Part shown: in pieces, positions 49,800-61,225 of the stretch | Numbering within the stretch: position 1 is the stretch's first letter | How the letters are laid out: the number at the start of each line of letters is the position of its first letter | NCBI GenBank assembly: GCA_963691705.1 | Contig: OY829541.1 | Span: 45,835,661 to 45,899,660 of the forward strand | From: Viola odorata | Lineage: Eukaryota; Streptophyta; Magnoliopsida; Malpighiales; Violaceae | Direction: 5' to 3' | DNA length: 64,000 bases | Notes under the pieces: generated by a model | Told to the model about the DNA's origin: nothing | Databases searched by the model: none | Seen by the model: only the letters and a program-made list of their open reading frames with translations | Position numbers and translations under genes: made by a program

Positions 49800-52342
49800 A
49801 TGGCTCGCAGTCATCGTTATTCCCAACCCCAACCTGCTAGGGAAGGAGATATTGAGAATACATTCTCTACCATTACTTCTTCCGCCGTTCTTCGGCGATG
49901 GTTGCGAAATTATAATGTCAACCTTGATCATTTGGATGGGTATTCTACTGAAGTTGCCCCTAGGTCGCTTTGTCTCAACAGCGAGTTACCTGGCAACCGT
50001 AGGATTCTTTATGCCAAAATGTTTAACTATGGTTTTTGACTTCCTCTGGATCCCCTGGTTGCAGAATTATTCTCTGAGTTTGATTTGAACGCTGCCCAGC
50101 TAAGCCCAAATGCTTACTGTGGCATTTATGCCTTTATAGCTCTTTGTAGACACGTAGGGATTGAATCTCCCTCTCTATTGCTGCTTCGATCCCTGTTTCA
50201 ACTATATAATCATAGTAATGGTGTCATAGCGATATCGCCTCGCTATGACGATGACTTATTAAAACCCTTTACTTGGAAGTTATTACATCTTGAATCCTCT
50301 GTTGACACCTGGAAAAATGGGTTTTTTATCGTCACCTTGCCTGAGCCTTTGTGGCGGAGTGGGTTTAATTTGAGCATTAGGGACGGCGCCTAGGGTGGGA
50401 GGTCGCTCCTAGGACCACTTGAGCAAGGCTGGTTGGACAAATTGCTCAATCTGACAAGGATTCCTGGTGTTCATACTCATGAGCTCGCGTGCCAGGGCGA
50501 CATCCGAGGCTGCATCAAAAGTGAGAACCCTCCATTTCATTCGCTATTCCCTGTCGGTACTAACTCTGACATTTTTCTCTTATTCATGCAGATCCTCCAG
50601 CCGGATGGAAACCTAAGTGTATCAAGAAACGAGAGAAAAGAGCTCAGCGGAGAAGGGAAAAAGAGGCTCTTGCCGCTGCTACTGCTGGTGCCGCTGCTAA
50701 CATTGCGCACCCGTCCACTTCTGCGCCTGAGTCTTCTTCTCGTCCTCACGCGGAGGTTACTGCTGCTTCGACCACTGAGCCAATTTCTTCCACAAGTGTG
50801 GATCCTACTCAAGCGTCATCTTCTCGACCTCCAATTGCCAAGAGGAGGAGAAGGACTATCCGTATTCGCGTCATCGCTCCTGCTCATCCTTCTATTCCGG
50901 TTTCCGAGGTTGTTCTTGCAAATTCTTCTCAATTTATTTATTCCACTTACTTGTCCCCTTATTCTCTCTATTTTTCTTTGCAGGATACCGCTGCTATTTT
51001 TTCTACTGCTCCTTCCCATGACGGTATGGACCTAACACATATTCTTGGTCCTAAGAGGCTGCGCCTTGGCGGGGATGCCCCTTCATCAGATGGTCTTGCC
51101 GTCGATCAGGAAAGGCAAGAAGGTGTCACTGGTACTGACCCCTTGCTAGGCGATCAAGCCTTTGAGCTGTCGGGGAGCAGGGCTGCCTCCTCGCCATTTC
51201 CTCAATTTTCTTCTTCTTTCGGCGCGTCGCCTCCTCCCCCTGGCCATCCACTGGGCTTCATAGGCGACCTGTCGGAGAGCGACTTTCCATCTTTCCAGGC
51301 TGATGGTTTTGGTCTCAACCTAGGAACGTCCTCTCGTTGCCCTCTGTCTCCTCTTAACGTCTTCTTTGTCCCTGCGGCTGCTCCGACAATCTCTCCTTCC
51401 CTTGCGGCCGTCGAGACTCCCTGTTTGGTGGCTGACTTAAGCACAGTAACTTCTACCGGGCCCACCACACACTAGGTTGACTTGAGCAATATTCACCGAA
51501 GTGGGTTCCCAGCGCTGGGGGGTGACAGCTCTTTAGCAACATCTGCTTACCTAGCCTCGCATATGTTTTCGCTTGAGGAGGAGGAGCGAGCTTTCCTTTC
51601 TCATGCCAACGGGGACCGATTGCAGCGGATACGTACTCAACTATTCTCTGCTCTTCAAGACTTCCACTATTGGTCGAAGGATGTGACGAAGCAAGTGGGC
51701 TCCCACAGCTCTTCCTCCAAGGAGTGGCGCAACACTAATCACCAGCTTCTGAAGGAAATTAACAAGAACCAGGAGGAGCTTGGTAGGAACCGAGAAGAAA
51801 TGAGGGAGTCTGCAGAAGCGCGGCAGAATATGGAGGCCAGCTTGACGGCTATGAAAAGAGAGTTAGAGGAGGCTAGAGGGCACGAAGCCACCAAGGATGC
51901 CGACCTACAAGCAGAACGGGGTCGGAGTGCCGCGCTTGAGATGGAGACAGCAGACAAATGTAAGTGGTTCTCGGAGCAGACCGCGAGCATCATGGCTGAC
52001 TGTTTTATTGAGCGCTATGGCCGAGACAAGTTTGATGTCGCTGCTATCATTCAGCTCTTCAAAGGCAAGTCAGGAGACCTTATGGAGGATGTCTACTATC
52101 GGACGAAGAGGCCACGGGGGAGTGAGGAGGACGGCAGCCTGCCAGGGCTACAGGTTTTCTTGTTTTTCTTTTCGCATGTCGGATGTCCTCCCCTTTTTGC
52201 TCTTTTGTGTTTCAAGGCTTTTGCTCGCGCAAGCCTCCGTTCTTGTATGAACAGCGCATATATTCTAGTTGTAGTTTTCCTTTATCAATGGTCTTTCTTA
52301 ATTTGTCGTTGTTTATTCATAGACTTGTGGCGCCAATATTGA
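49800..52342 (+). pseudogene. asD of RE-3, three exons, three in-frame stops
   Basis: Exon 1 49800-50520, exon 2 from 50592 to about 50907, exon 3 from 50984; the intron positions match RE-2. In-frame stops are TGA at 50037-50039, TAG at 50391-50393 and TAG at 51473-51475; the frame is otherwise kept. The C-terminal coiled coil (Phe-His-Tyr-Trp-Ser-Lys-Asp, then Glu/Arg-rich heptads) and the Cys-Lys-Trp-Phe-Ser-Glu-Gln-Thr-Ala segment are present. The last part after about 52150 is unlike RE-2 and may be read-through. Confidence 0.75.
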
Positions 52343-52689
52343 CAAAGTGATGTCGAACGCGCATTCGAATCTTCTTCGTAGGGTCATGACAGGTAGTGTT
52401 CAAAGTGATGTCCCGCTTTTCTCCTTTTTGTGAGGGCTCCTGCGATCAAACATAGATGACGTTCCAAGGCCTTCCCTTCTCAAACTGTGTTTGGGGTAAC
52501 AAGGTGACTGTCATTCAGTCAGGGCACTTCACCTTTCCGCGACATCATTGCTCTCTCAAGCGCTTCGTCGCCTCAATGTTTTACCAATTTTCCTGCACAT
52601 TCTCACTTATTGTTTGTGTTAGTAGCGACATATGACGATGTATTTTAATTACCTCAGGGTGTTGCTGCGTACTCCCCAGGCTTGTTGGG

Positions 52690-53290
52690 CGCAATTCCAC
52701 CAAGATGTCGCTCGTGTCACGTACTCATCCAGCCATCTTCACCGAGTTTGTTCCTTCTGGTTACTCGTTGGGGTATCATGACTTCTTATGTTTCCTCAAT
52801 TGGCCGACCATCACGAGGGTAGGATTTTCACTTCTCAGCGTTGTCACCTCGCACCTCGAAGCGTGCCTCGTCTTAACTATGTGCCTATGTTAGCGCCACC
52901 ATCATAAGGGTAGGATTTTCTCTTCTAGGGTGGAGTTTTTATCTTCCCTGAGGTCGTGCCTCATCTTGGTGATCAATCGCCTATGTGAGCACGAGTTGTC
53001 ACAAGGGTAGGATTTGCACTCCCAGGGGAGTCGGGGCGTGCCTCGTCTCGGTATACCGTCTATGTGAGCACGAGTATCCCAGGATAGGACTTTTCACTCC
53101 CGACAGTGCTGGAGCGTGTCTCATCTTAGTGAGCCGCCTAATCAAGGTTGGCCTCATAAGGATAGAATTTTCACTTCCAACACTATATATTTCCAGGTTC
53201 GCCGGGGAGTGCCTCGTCTTAGTGGCCCGTCTGTGTTAGCCCGGTTTGCCACAAGCTTAGGACTTTTCACTCCCGACACCCTTTCTTCCG
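52690..53290. repeat. Diverged tandem repeats between asD and pol (RE-3)
   Basis: Six to seven units of about 65-110 bases built on TGCCTCGTCTTAGTG, GTGAGC(A/C)CG and CACAAGGGTAGGA(T/C)TTTTCACTCCC. More copies than the matching RE-2 array (21740-22170). Confidence 0.75.
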
Positions 53291-53318
53291 TTATCTGCAC
53301 ACCACAGACAACCAAAAA

Positions 53319-53354
53319 AACAACTATTTTGGAGATATCTCCAAAATAGTTGTT
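53319..53354. repeat. Perfect 36-base palindrome
   Basis: 18 bases on each side of a central GATATC are exact reverse complements. It lies between the tandem repeats and the end of pol in RE-3. RE-2 has nothing similar at this place. The pol frame of RE-3 has lost its stop and runs into it. Confidence 0.9.
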
Positions 53355-53379
53355 AGAGCATGCGCCACGGCATGTCGAA

Positions 53380-56300
53380 TTCTAGAATGATATAATTTCA
53401 AGCGAGCAATATTCCAGGAGTTAGGTAAGGGGGTACCGTCAAGTGTTTCCAGGTGATATGCCCCCTTCCCGATAACGCGGGTGACGCGGTATGGGCCCTC
53501 CCAATTTAAGCTGAGTTTCCACATCCGTTGGCCAGCGCTCGCTTGTCCCTGAGCACCAAGTCTCCCGTTTTTAGCAGCCGCTCCTTAACATATCTATTGT
53601 GATACCGCGCCATTTTCCTTTTATAATGCATTGTTTTCAGGAGGGCTTCCTCGTGTAGCTCAGGTAACGCATTAAGGTTAGCTCGTAACCTTTCTTCGTT
53701 TAGCTCTTCCTTGAAGTATTCAACCCTTAGACTTAGGGTGCCGATTTCCACAGGTGTGACAACCTCGGTGCCAAAAGCCATCGCAAAGGGCGTTTCCCCT
53801 ATGCTAGTTTTAACAATCATGCGGTAGGCCCACATCACATAGGGTATTTCATCTGCCCATTTCTTTTTTTAGCTCTCCAAATTTTTCTTAATGCCGCTCA
53901 GGATGCTTCGGTTGGTCACCTCTGCCTGGCCGTTAGTCTGGGGGCACTACGGAGGAAAACCTTTGTTCAATCTGGAATTCCTCACACTGTTCCTTGAAGA
54001 AGTTACTGGTAAATTGTGTCCGTAGGAGCTGACCAGCACACGAGGTACCCCGAACCGCATGATAACTTGGTACTTAAAGAAGCGCTATACTTTCTCAATC
54101 GTAATGTTGGCTACCGCCTCCGCTTCTACCCATTTTGTGAAGTAGTCCATAGCCACGATTACGAATTTCAGCTGGGATCTTGCCTTAGGAAAAGGGCCTA
54201 AAATGTCAATTCCCCATTTAGCGAAAGGGCAAAGGGGCACGATTTGAGAGATTTCTGTGGTAGGTCGCCGGGGGATTTTAGCAAACTCTTGGCATTTGTG
54301 ACATGTTTGCACGAAGCTGTTACAATCCCTGCGGATGGTGGGCCAGTAAAATCCTGACCGAAATACTTATGCGGCTATGGTGTCGCCCGATACGTGCATA
54401 CCACAGATCCCTTCATGAATCTCTCACAGGGTGTGGAAGCCTTCCTGTTCGGTTATGCATTTTGCCGCTGGGTGGGAGAAACATCTCCGGATTAGTTCCC
54501 CATCATAGTAGGTGCATCTTGCCGCTTGTTTCAACACTTTTTTTCCTTTTTGAGTTATCGCTCGGCAACTTGTCGTGCTTTAGGAATTTGACCACAGGGA
54601 TTCTCCAGTCCTTTTCAATCTCTTCTACACACACCGACAACTGCTCCTCCATGAAGTACGGCACTGACCTTTCCTCGTAATACACATCCTCTGGTATGGT
54701 CGCCTCCTAATTGGCTGCCGTTTTGGCAAGGTTGTCTGCCTCGGCATTGTCCTCTCGGGGAAAGTGTTCAAAAGTGACGTGCACGCCGCTTTATTCTATT
54801 TCCATCAATTCTCATTTTACTTTCGAGAGGTACTGGACCATGATGGGCTCTCTGGCTTGGGAGTGTCCCAAGACTTGGTCTATCACTAGTTTGGAGTCGC
54901 CTCGTATTTTCAATCGTGGGGCTCCTGCCACCGCGTCGCGCTCGGCTTTGGTGGAGAGATTTTTTCCTATCCTGAGCCCAGCTAATAACGCTTCATACTC
55001 TGCTGCATTATTAGATAGTGGTTGTAGGATTCTTATGGCATGCCGCACCTGTATATCGTGTGGCCCAATCATATAAATACATCCACCTAAATAACCCACG
55101 AGTCCGCGTAGGCCTCCGAGGGTGGGAGCTTTGCGCTATTCTCTTCCTCTTCAAGTGGCTCCACCACAGGATCCCTGGCAAGGACCTGGGCTTTTACAGA
55201 TGGTCGAGCCTTGTATTGTAATCCGTACTGCTCAAGCTCGATTGCCCAAATCAACATCCTCCTAGAGGACTCTGGTTTCCTGAAAATTCTCTTCAAGGGC
55301 TGATCTGTAAGCACAATAATTGGGTGGGCCTGGAAGTACCTGTCCATCTTTCGTGTGGACTGTATCAGGGCGAATGCCACCTTCTCGATGTGGGTGTATC
55401 GCACCTCAGCATCCTTTAACACATGACTGACAAAGAAGATGGGGCGGTACGCATGATTATCCTCCCGTACTAGGACAACACTGACTACTTCATCTGCAAC
55501 GCCGAGATATAGGAATAGGGTGTCGCCCGGTTCTGGTCGTGTTAGCACTAAGTCGGATGACAAATAGGTTTTCAAACCTATGAACGCTTCTTCGCATTCT
55601 TGTGTCTATCCAAAAGGAGCCTTTCTGCGTATGACCTTGAAGAACGGCAGGCATCTCTCGCCCTATTTAGAGATAAATCGCCCTAAAGCGATGATGCGTT
55701 CTGTCAACCTTTGGACCTCTTGGATGGTTCGTGGTGATGCCATGTCATGGATGACCTTAATCTTCAACGGGTTCGGCTGGATGCCTTTCTGGCTTACCAC
55801 GTACCCCAAAAATTTTCCCGTCTGAAATACAAATACGCATTTGCGAGGGTTCAGTTTCATTTTGTATTTCCTTACTGCCTCAAACACCTCTTGTAAGTCT
55901 ACTAGATGGTCACTGAAGCTTCGGCTTTTGACCAATAAGTCGTCTACGTAGGCTTCTACGTTTTTTCTGATTTACCTCTCAAACACTTTGTTCACCATGC
56001 GCTAAAAAGTTGCCCCAGCATTCTTCAATCCGAATGGCATCGCTGTGTAACAATAGGTAGCCTTAGGGGTTATGAATGTCGTTTTCTCTTCGTCTTCTTT
56101 GGCTATGGGGATCTGATGGTATCCGGAGTTGGCGTCCAAAGAACTCAAGTATGCGTATCCAGCAGTTTGATTGACTAACTGATCAATTTTGGGGAGCGGA
56201 TAATAGTCCTTGGGGCAGGCGTCGTTTAAGTCAGTGAAATCGATGCACATGCGCCAGTCTCAGTTGGGCTTCGGAACTAGGACGGGATTGGTCAGCCAGG

Positions 56301-59156
56301 TGGGGTATTGAACCTCTCGAATGAATCCTGCGTCCAGGAGTTTTGTTACCTCCTTGTCAATAGCCATTGCCTTCTCCGCGAAGAACGCTCGCCGCTTCTA
56401 TTGAACTGCCGTGGAACGCGGATCGACGTTAAGTCGATGTTCTGCTATCTCCCTGGATATGCCAGGCATGTCCGCTGGTTTCCAGGCGAACTCCCCTTTG
56501 CACTTGTTCAGCAGTCGGGCTAGTTGTGCACTCTCCTCCAGGGTTAACTTTTCACTGACCAAGAAACTTGCCTCACTATTGCCATTGATGGGGACGGGCA
56601 CCATCGTATCTACCGGTTGGGTGCGCCTTTCATCCCTTTGCTCGTAGGGATCTACCGCTACACACACGTATTGGTCACAGCTTTTCTGAGTCATGAGCAA
56701 ATAGCACTCAGCGGCTAGCTTTTGGTCGCCCTTGATTGACACCACTCCTTCCCAAGAGGGATATTTTATCCTGAGGTGTTTTTGAGATATCGCTGCCCCG
56801 AAGCGATTGAGAAATTGCCGCCCTAGAATGGCGTTATATGGTAGAATGAGGTCTACGACCAAGAAGAACAACTCTTCTGATCGCTTGGACGTGTCTTCTC
56901 TAAAGTACACATGCAACACTGTGACTCCGGTTACAGGTATAGCAACACCGTCCACTCCAATGATTGGTTTCTTGCAGGGTGCCAATTCATCGGCGGGGCA
57001 CTTCATGAGGTTATATGCTTTTAGTGAAAATAGATTTACCGCGTTGCCGTTATCAATGAGGGTTCTTTAAACCCCATGGTTTTCGATGACGGGCGTGACT
57101 ACCAACGCATCGTTGTGAGGGAACACGACACCCTTCTCATCTTCTTCTGAGAAGGATAGCACCATCCTATCCAGCATATCTATCGCTTCCTTTTTTACGG
57201 GCTGGCTTTCTCATTTTTGCTTCTCCCCGCGGCGGGTCGAGGTATGATGTGCCACCGGCGATGATGTTGATGATGGGGATGTCTTCGTCATGAATTGTTA
57301 ACGCTTCTTTCCCCCTTCCACCAGAGGTCCCGCTGCTTCCAGGGGGGAGAGGAGGCAGTTGTTGGTCGCTTGACGCCCCGCGCGTGGGGTTGCCTCTGGC
57401 CTCTTCTCTTGCCCTGGTGGTGAATTCTCCGAGGTAACCCTCTTCTAACAAACGCTCTATCGCTAGTTTCAATTCTCTACATACGTCTATGGAGTGCCCT
57501 CTGGCCTTATGGAATTTGCAGAAAGTGTTTTCTCTTCCTCCCATGATCACTCCCGGTTTCACAAGGGCTTGATAGCAGATTGGCAGGTTCCGCTGCTGAA
57601 TAATTGCTAAGATCTCCGCCCGTGGAAGTATAAGGGAAGGAAGGTCAGGGTCGTAGATTCGACCCTTAGGCGGGTCCGCTTGTCGCTGAGCGTTCGAGCC
57701 ACCGGTTCTTCCTCTAGAAAAGTTACCTTTCGGTCGATTTGACGCCTTGGGGATGTAATCTTTCCGCTGGGCGTATTCGTCACCCGGGTGAGTGTCGTGG
57801 GTCGCACTGGCCTGAGTGGCGGGGACGGGGGGTGCACTCTGAGGCGTGTTTCGCATTCTATCTCTGTATTCCTCCTCTTCCATCCTTGCGTAGTTGTGAG
57901 CCTTCAGCCTTAACACATCTAAGGTTGCCGGGGGGTCCATCATTAACGTGTCCCTCAACTTTCCGTAGTCACAGTTTCGCTTCAAGGCTTCTATGGCAAA
58001 ATCAATAGTAATACCTGGTGTTAATGACATCTCCTTGTCGAAATGACCGAGATAGCCTTTTAAGGATTGTTCTGGCTTCCTGCGTATATCAAACAAGGTT
58101 GCGGCAGACTTCCAGATGGGGATAGCTGTGCTGAAGCGACTCTTAAACTTAGCCTCTAGCTGTAAGAAATTATTGATCGACCGGGCGGGGAATCCTTCAA
58201 ACCAGAGGCGGGCTACCCCTAACAACGTCATAACTAATATTTGACACAATGTCGCGTCGTTGTGCGTCTGGAATTGCACGAAATCTTTCACCTTATTGAG
58301 GTGGGAGATGGGATCTTTAGTGTCGTCGTACGACTCTGTGGGGAGCTTGATGTGTCGGCTGACCCTATGGCGTCTTATACGGTGGCTGAACGGTGACCTG
58401 AGGTGTCGTCTAGGATTTCACGGTCATGACGAGGCGGAGAAATTTCAAAGTGGCGTATGTGCCCTCGAGGCTCGGGGGTATGCTGTTGCCTAGGGGATCG
58501 ACTGCGACTCCTGGGTGAACGGGTTCGATGTCTTCTACTGCTCGATCTTTCACTTCGCTCCAGAGAGACCTCTCTGTCGGCCCCCTCTCTCCTACCGTCC
58601 CAACGCTCCCTATAGTCACCCTGCTGTCGTTCTACTTGGGAGACGGGAACTCGCGGCGCTCGCGGTATGTAAGGCTGTACCTGTCCATCGGCGAGTTGTA
58701 CAAAGCTGAATGGCGTACTCATCGCAGGTGAAGTTAGAGGAACGCTCACCTGCCGCCGAGGCGATACCGGTCGTTCGGTAACGATAGACGGAGTGAAAAC
58801 AAACTGAGAAGGCACACCCGATCCAGGGACACTGGAAGTAAACCCTGCTGCTAGCTCAATCAAGTAATCTAGCTGGGCACGAAGGGCTGAGATTGAACTT
58901 GCCAAAGGATTGTTAGCACCATCCATTCCGAAACCTACAGGAGGGGGAGCGGAATGACTAGGTCTGACCACCTGAGAAAATGGGGTGCCCGTTTGGGAAA
59001 GCAACGTGTTTCCTGTCAGTCCAAAAAAGAGGTCCGTCTGCGTAGAGAAAGTTCCATGCGATGTGGTGAAGGTACTCGACGAAGACGTAGGAAAAAGTTC
59101 CCTACGAACGTAGGTGTTGCGAGAATGAAGGGGGGAGATTCTGAATCTGAGGCCAT
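53380..59156 (-). pseudogene. gag-pol of RE-3, heavily mutated
   Basis: Same domain order as RE-2: gag with Arg/Ser-rich segment (near 58510), gag core (58290-58000), zinc knuckle (near 57510), protease, RT (56300-55700), RNase H (55570-55260), second RNase H (55100-54700), integrase with HHCC (near 54310) and DDE region (54250-53850), and C-terminal Gly-Pro-Tyr motif (near 53500). Many frameshifts and stops, for example around 57010-57170, 56400 and 55950. The ATG near 59156 is inferred by comparison with RE-1. Confidence 0.85.
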
Positions 59157-59218
59157 GATCCTTCGACTCTCAGAGAGAATAGAGCTTGGTTATCAAGGAA
59201 GCTCACTTAATTAACTAA

Positions 59219-59238
59219 GACTCTCAATGAAAGCATCA
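59219..59238 (-). other. Putative primer-binding site (RE-3), mutated
   Basis: Position matches RE-1 and RE-2, but the end reads CATCA instead of CACCA. The hairpin pairing is kept with G-U wobbles. Confidence 0.45.
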
Positions 59239-59240
59239 TT

Positions 59241-59739
59241 TGATAAGAGTCTGATATTCGTCGAATGGGATCGGCCAAAGTGGGCTAGTCAGGAACACTG
59301 TTCCGGTTGTCCTGGCCACTTGCAAAGCGTCGGAGGGGGTCTCCAGCGTAAACACTCCGATGCTTAAGTTAGTACAAGTGGTGAAAGTAGCAGGGATTCA
59401 GCACACTATCTTAAGCTTACCCTCTTGTCTTGAATGGTGGGGGTATTTATAGGCGAAGGAAGAGCCTTACCGATAGGGGATAGGCATTATCTCAGGTACA
59501 TGTCGCTGGGTGCTAGAGAGTGACGTCATGGGAGGTGACGTCATGCGTGATCTGGGATGGGATGACGCCGTGCATATGTCGCGTGAGAGCCCCCCCGTTG
59601 ATGTCGACCATCCCAGGGCCGGCCGCCAGGCTAGGGGCGGTAGGAACATTGCCATGTCTCCCTTGGTATATACAGTGTTCTGGCCTTGTCGCCGGGTGCG
59701 ATGGCAGAGATGCCCCTAGAGTGGTGTCAATGGTTATCA
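59241..59739 (-). mobile_element. 5' LTR of RE-3
   Basis: 499 bases from TGATAAG to TTATCA, with minus-strand TATAAATA near 59445. The C run in U3 is short here. Confidence 0.88.
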
Positions 59740-59805
59740 ACCGTTAACTTATTTTTGTTAACTATTATTTTTTAATTATTTACCCTCCCTCTTCGTCTTT
59801 CTTAG

Positions 59806-60219
59806 TCTCCATCTCCTCCTCCACGCTCCTTTACGACCCATTTGCAAGTAAGTTTTGATCAAATCAAGACCTCCCTCTATGCCTTCCTTTGTCCTTCTTC
59901 TCTATTTTTTCCTTAAAAATAATAATTAATTATATATGCTCTTGGTTCTATCTCATCCCAAATTAATGGTATTCATATAACTGAATTGATGCTTGTTTAT
60001 TTCAGCAATTCCTCTGTTCCCGAAAGGAGTTGGGCTGCAACTGCGCCAGATTACTTACATATGAAATTACTGGTGTTCATTCAATTCAAGACCTTCACTT
60101 TTGACCCCTCCCTTCGCGCCGCAGCTGTTACCGATCTTCGTGTCGCATGAGAGCATGACCCTGTTTGCTTGTCGTTCTCTCACTACTTGCTCAATTACAA
60201 AGGATTCTTGGCTTGCCAG
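59806..60219 (+). pseudogene. Serine O-acetyltransferase gene fragment
   Basis: Serine acetyltransferase makes O-acetylserine for cysteine synthesis. At 60091-60219 the frame reads Thr-Phe-Thr-Phe-Asp-Pro-Ser-Leu-Arg-Ala-Ala-Ala-Val, then Asp-Pro-Val-Cys-Leu-Ser-Phe-Ser-His and Leu-Leu-Asn-Tyr-Lys-Gly-Phe-Leu-Ala-Cys-Gln, ending at a GTATTT donor. This is the conserved N-terminal helical region of the plant enzyme as I remember it. TGA at 60148-60150 interrupts it. Near 59806-59847, Ser-Ser-Thr-Leu-Leu-Tyr-Asp-Pro-Phe before a GTAAGT matches the sequence expected just upstream, so an intron probably lies between, though the joining phase is not clean. The catalytic hexapeptide-repeat part is absent. 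Confidence 0.66.
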
Positions 60220-61225
60220 GTATTTATGGCAATTTACTTAGATAATTAGCTGAGATTGGTAATATGGAAACTTCTGGTTTGTTGTTTGTCACATATTATG
60301 CAGCTCATGATAATAAGAACTCTGCATTTTTTGAACAACAAAAGTGGTTTTAATTTTTGATTAATCTAGTTTTGAGGTTGGATATAAGAGGTCAAAACAT
60401 AATATATGCCACTCTTTTTCTAGCTATTATCATTCTTCTACGATAAATATTTGGTGTCATGTGGAAATAATATGTGACTGTAATGCAATTGGGAACTGCC
60501 ATCATTAAAATATTCTATGTAAAAGGTGAAATTAATTAGGTTGAGAGATAAGTGCGCTTGAAAGAAGGTTACTTGACTGCACTTGATGGAGGTTGGATTT
60601 GACACTAATATTATCTCTGTAGAAATCTAGAAGGGTGCATCCTTGTTGATAGTTGAAACTTCATTTAGAATAAGTGAATGGCTATCCCTTTTTTGGTTGG
60701 ATGGGATGTGTGGGGCATATTGTTAATACAAATTAAAATAGAGTGTTCTAATTGTTTTTATGGAGTCCATTGAGTAAGGGATATAACACAACATTTGCAT
60801 ATAATAAATAGTCAGCGTGAAAGAATTTATACTGTAACAGCTCATGTTAACAAAAACATATATACAAATTTACCAAATATCACATTATTTATAACCAAGC
60901 AGCAGGTAAAATTATCAATCTCAGTTTGTTAATGACAACAAAAACATTAGCATTAACCAAAACCACTAACCTTGGTTTATAATAGACAGTGAACATTGTT
61001 CCTGTTGAAACAGCATGCCATGTAATTGCAAGGATGTCAATATGTCAGTTATGGGTAGGAAATGCCTAGAGATAATTCTGTCAGTTCTGGGTAGAAAATG
61101 CCTAGAGGTCAAAACATAATATGTGCCATAATGATATTTTTTTTTCTTCTTCCTTTAATTATTAATTTATTACTGTTTCTAATTTTTGTTGCCTTAATAA
61201 TTTGAGTATACATTATTTACAGCCA
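60220..61225. other. AT-rich stretch without recognised gene
   Basis: No coding region seen. A segment AGGTCAAAACATAATAT occurs at about 60390 and again at about 61108, and GTCAG(T)TxxGGGTAG(G/A)AAATGCCTAGAG is duplicated near 61043-61108. Confidence 0.4.

Larger units (their letters stand above)
45622..59739 (-). mobile_element. RE-3: decayed Tat-lineage element with antisense genes
   Basis: Third member of the RE family: truncated 3' LTR 45622-46028, antisense genes asA-asD at 46228-52342, gag-pol on the minus strand at about 53380-59156, 5' LTR 59241-59739. The left end is broken, so no target duplication can be read. Gag-pol is broken by many frameshifts and stops but all domains remain, including integrase. 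Confidence 0.9.

Noticed and set aside
51739..51993. Serine-rich minus-strand frame
   Set aside because: Antisense shadow of the asD coiled coil; Glu/Lys codons read backwards give Ser/Leu-rich frames.
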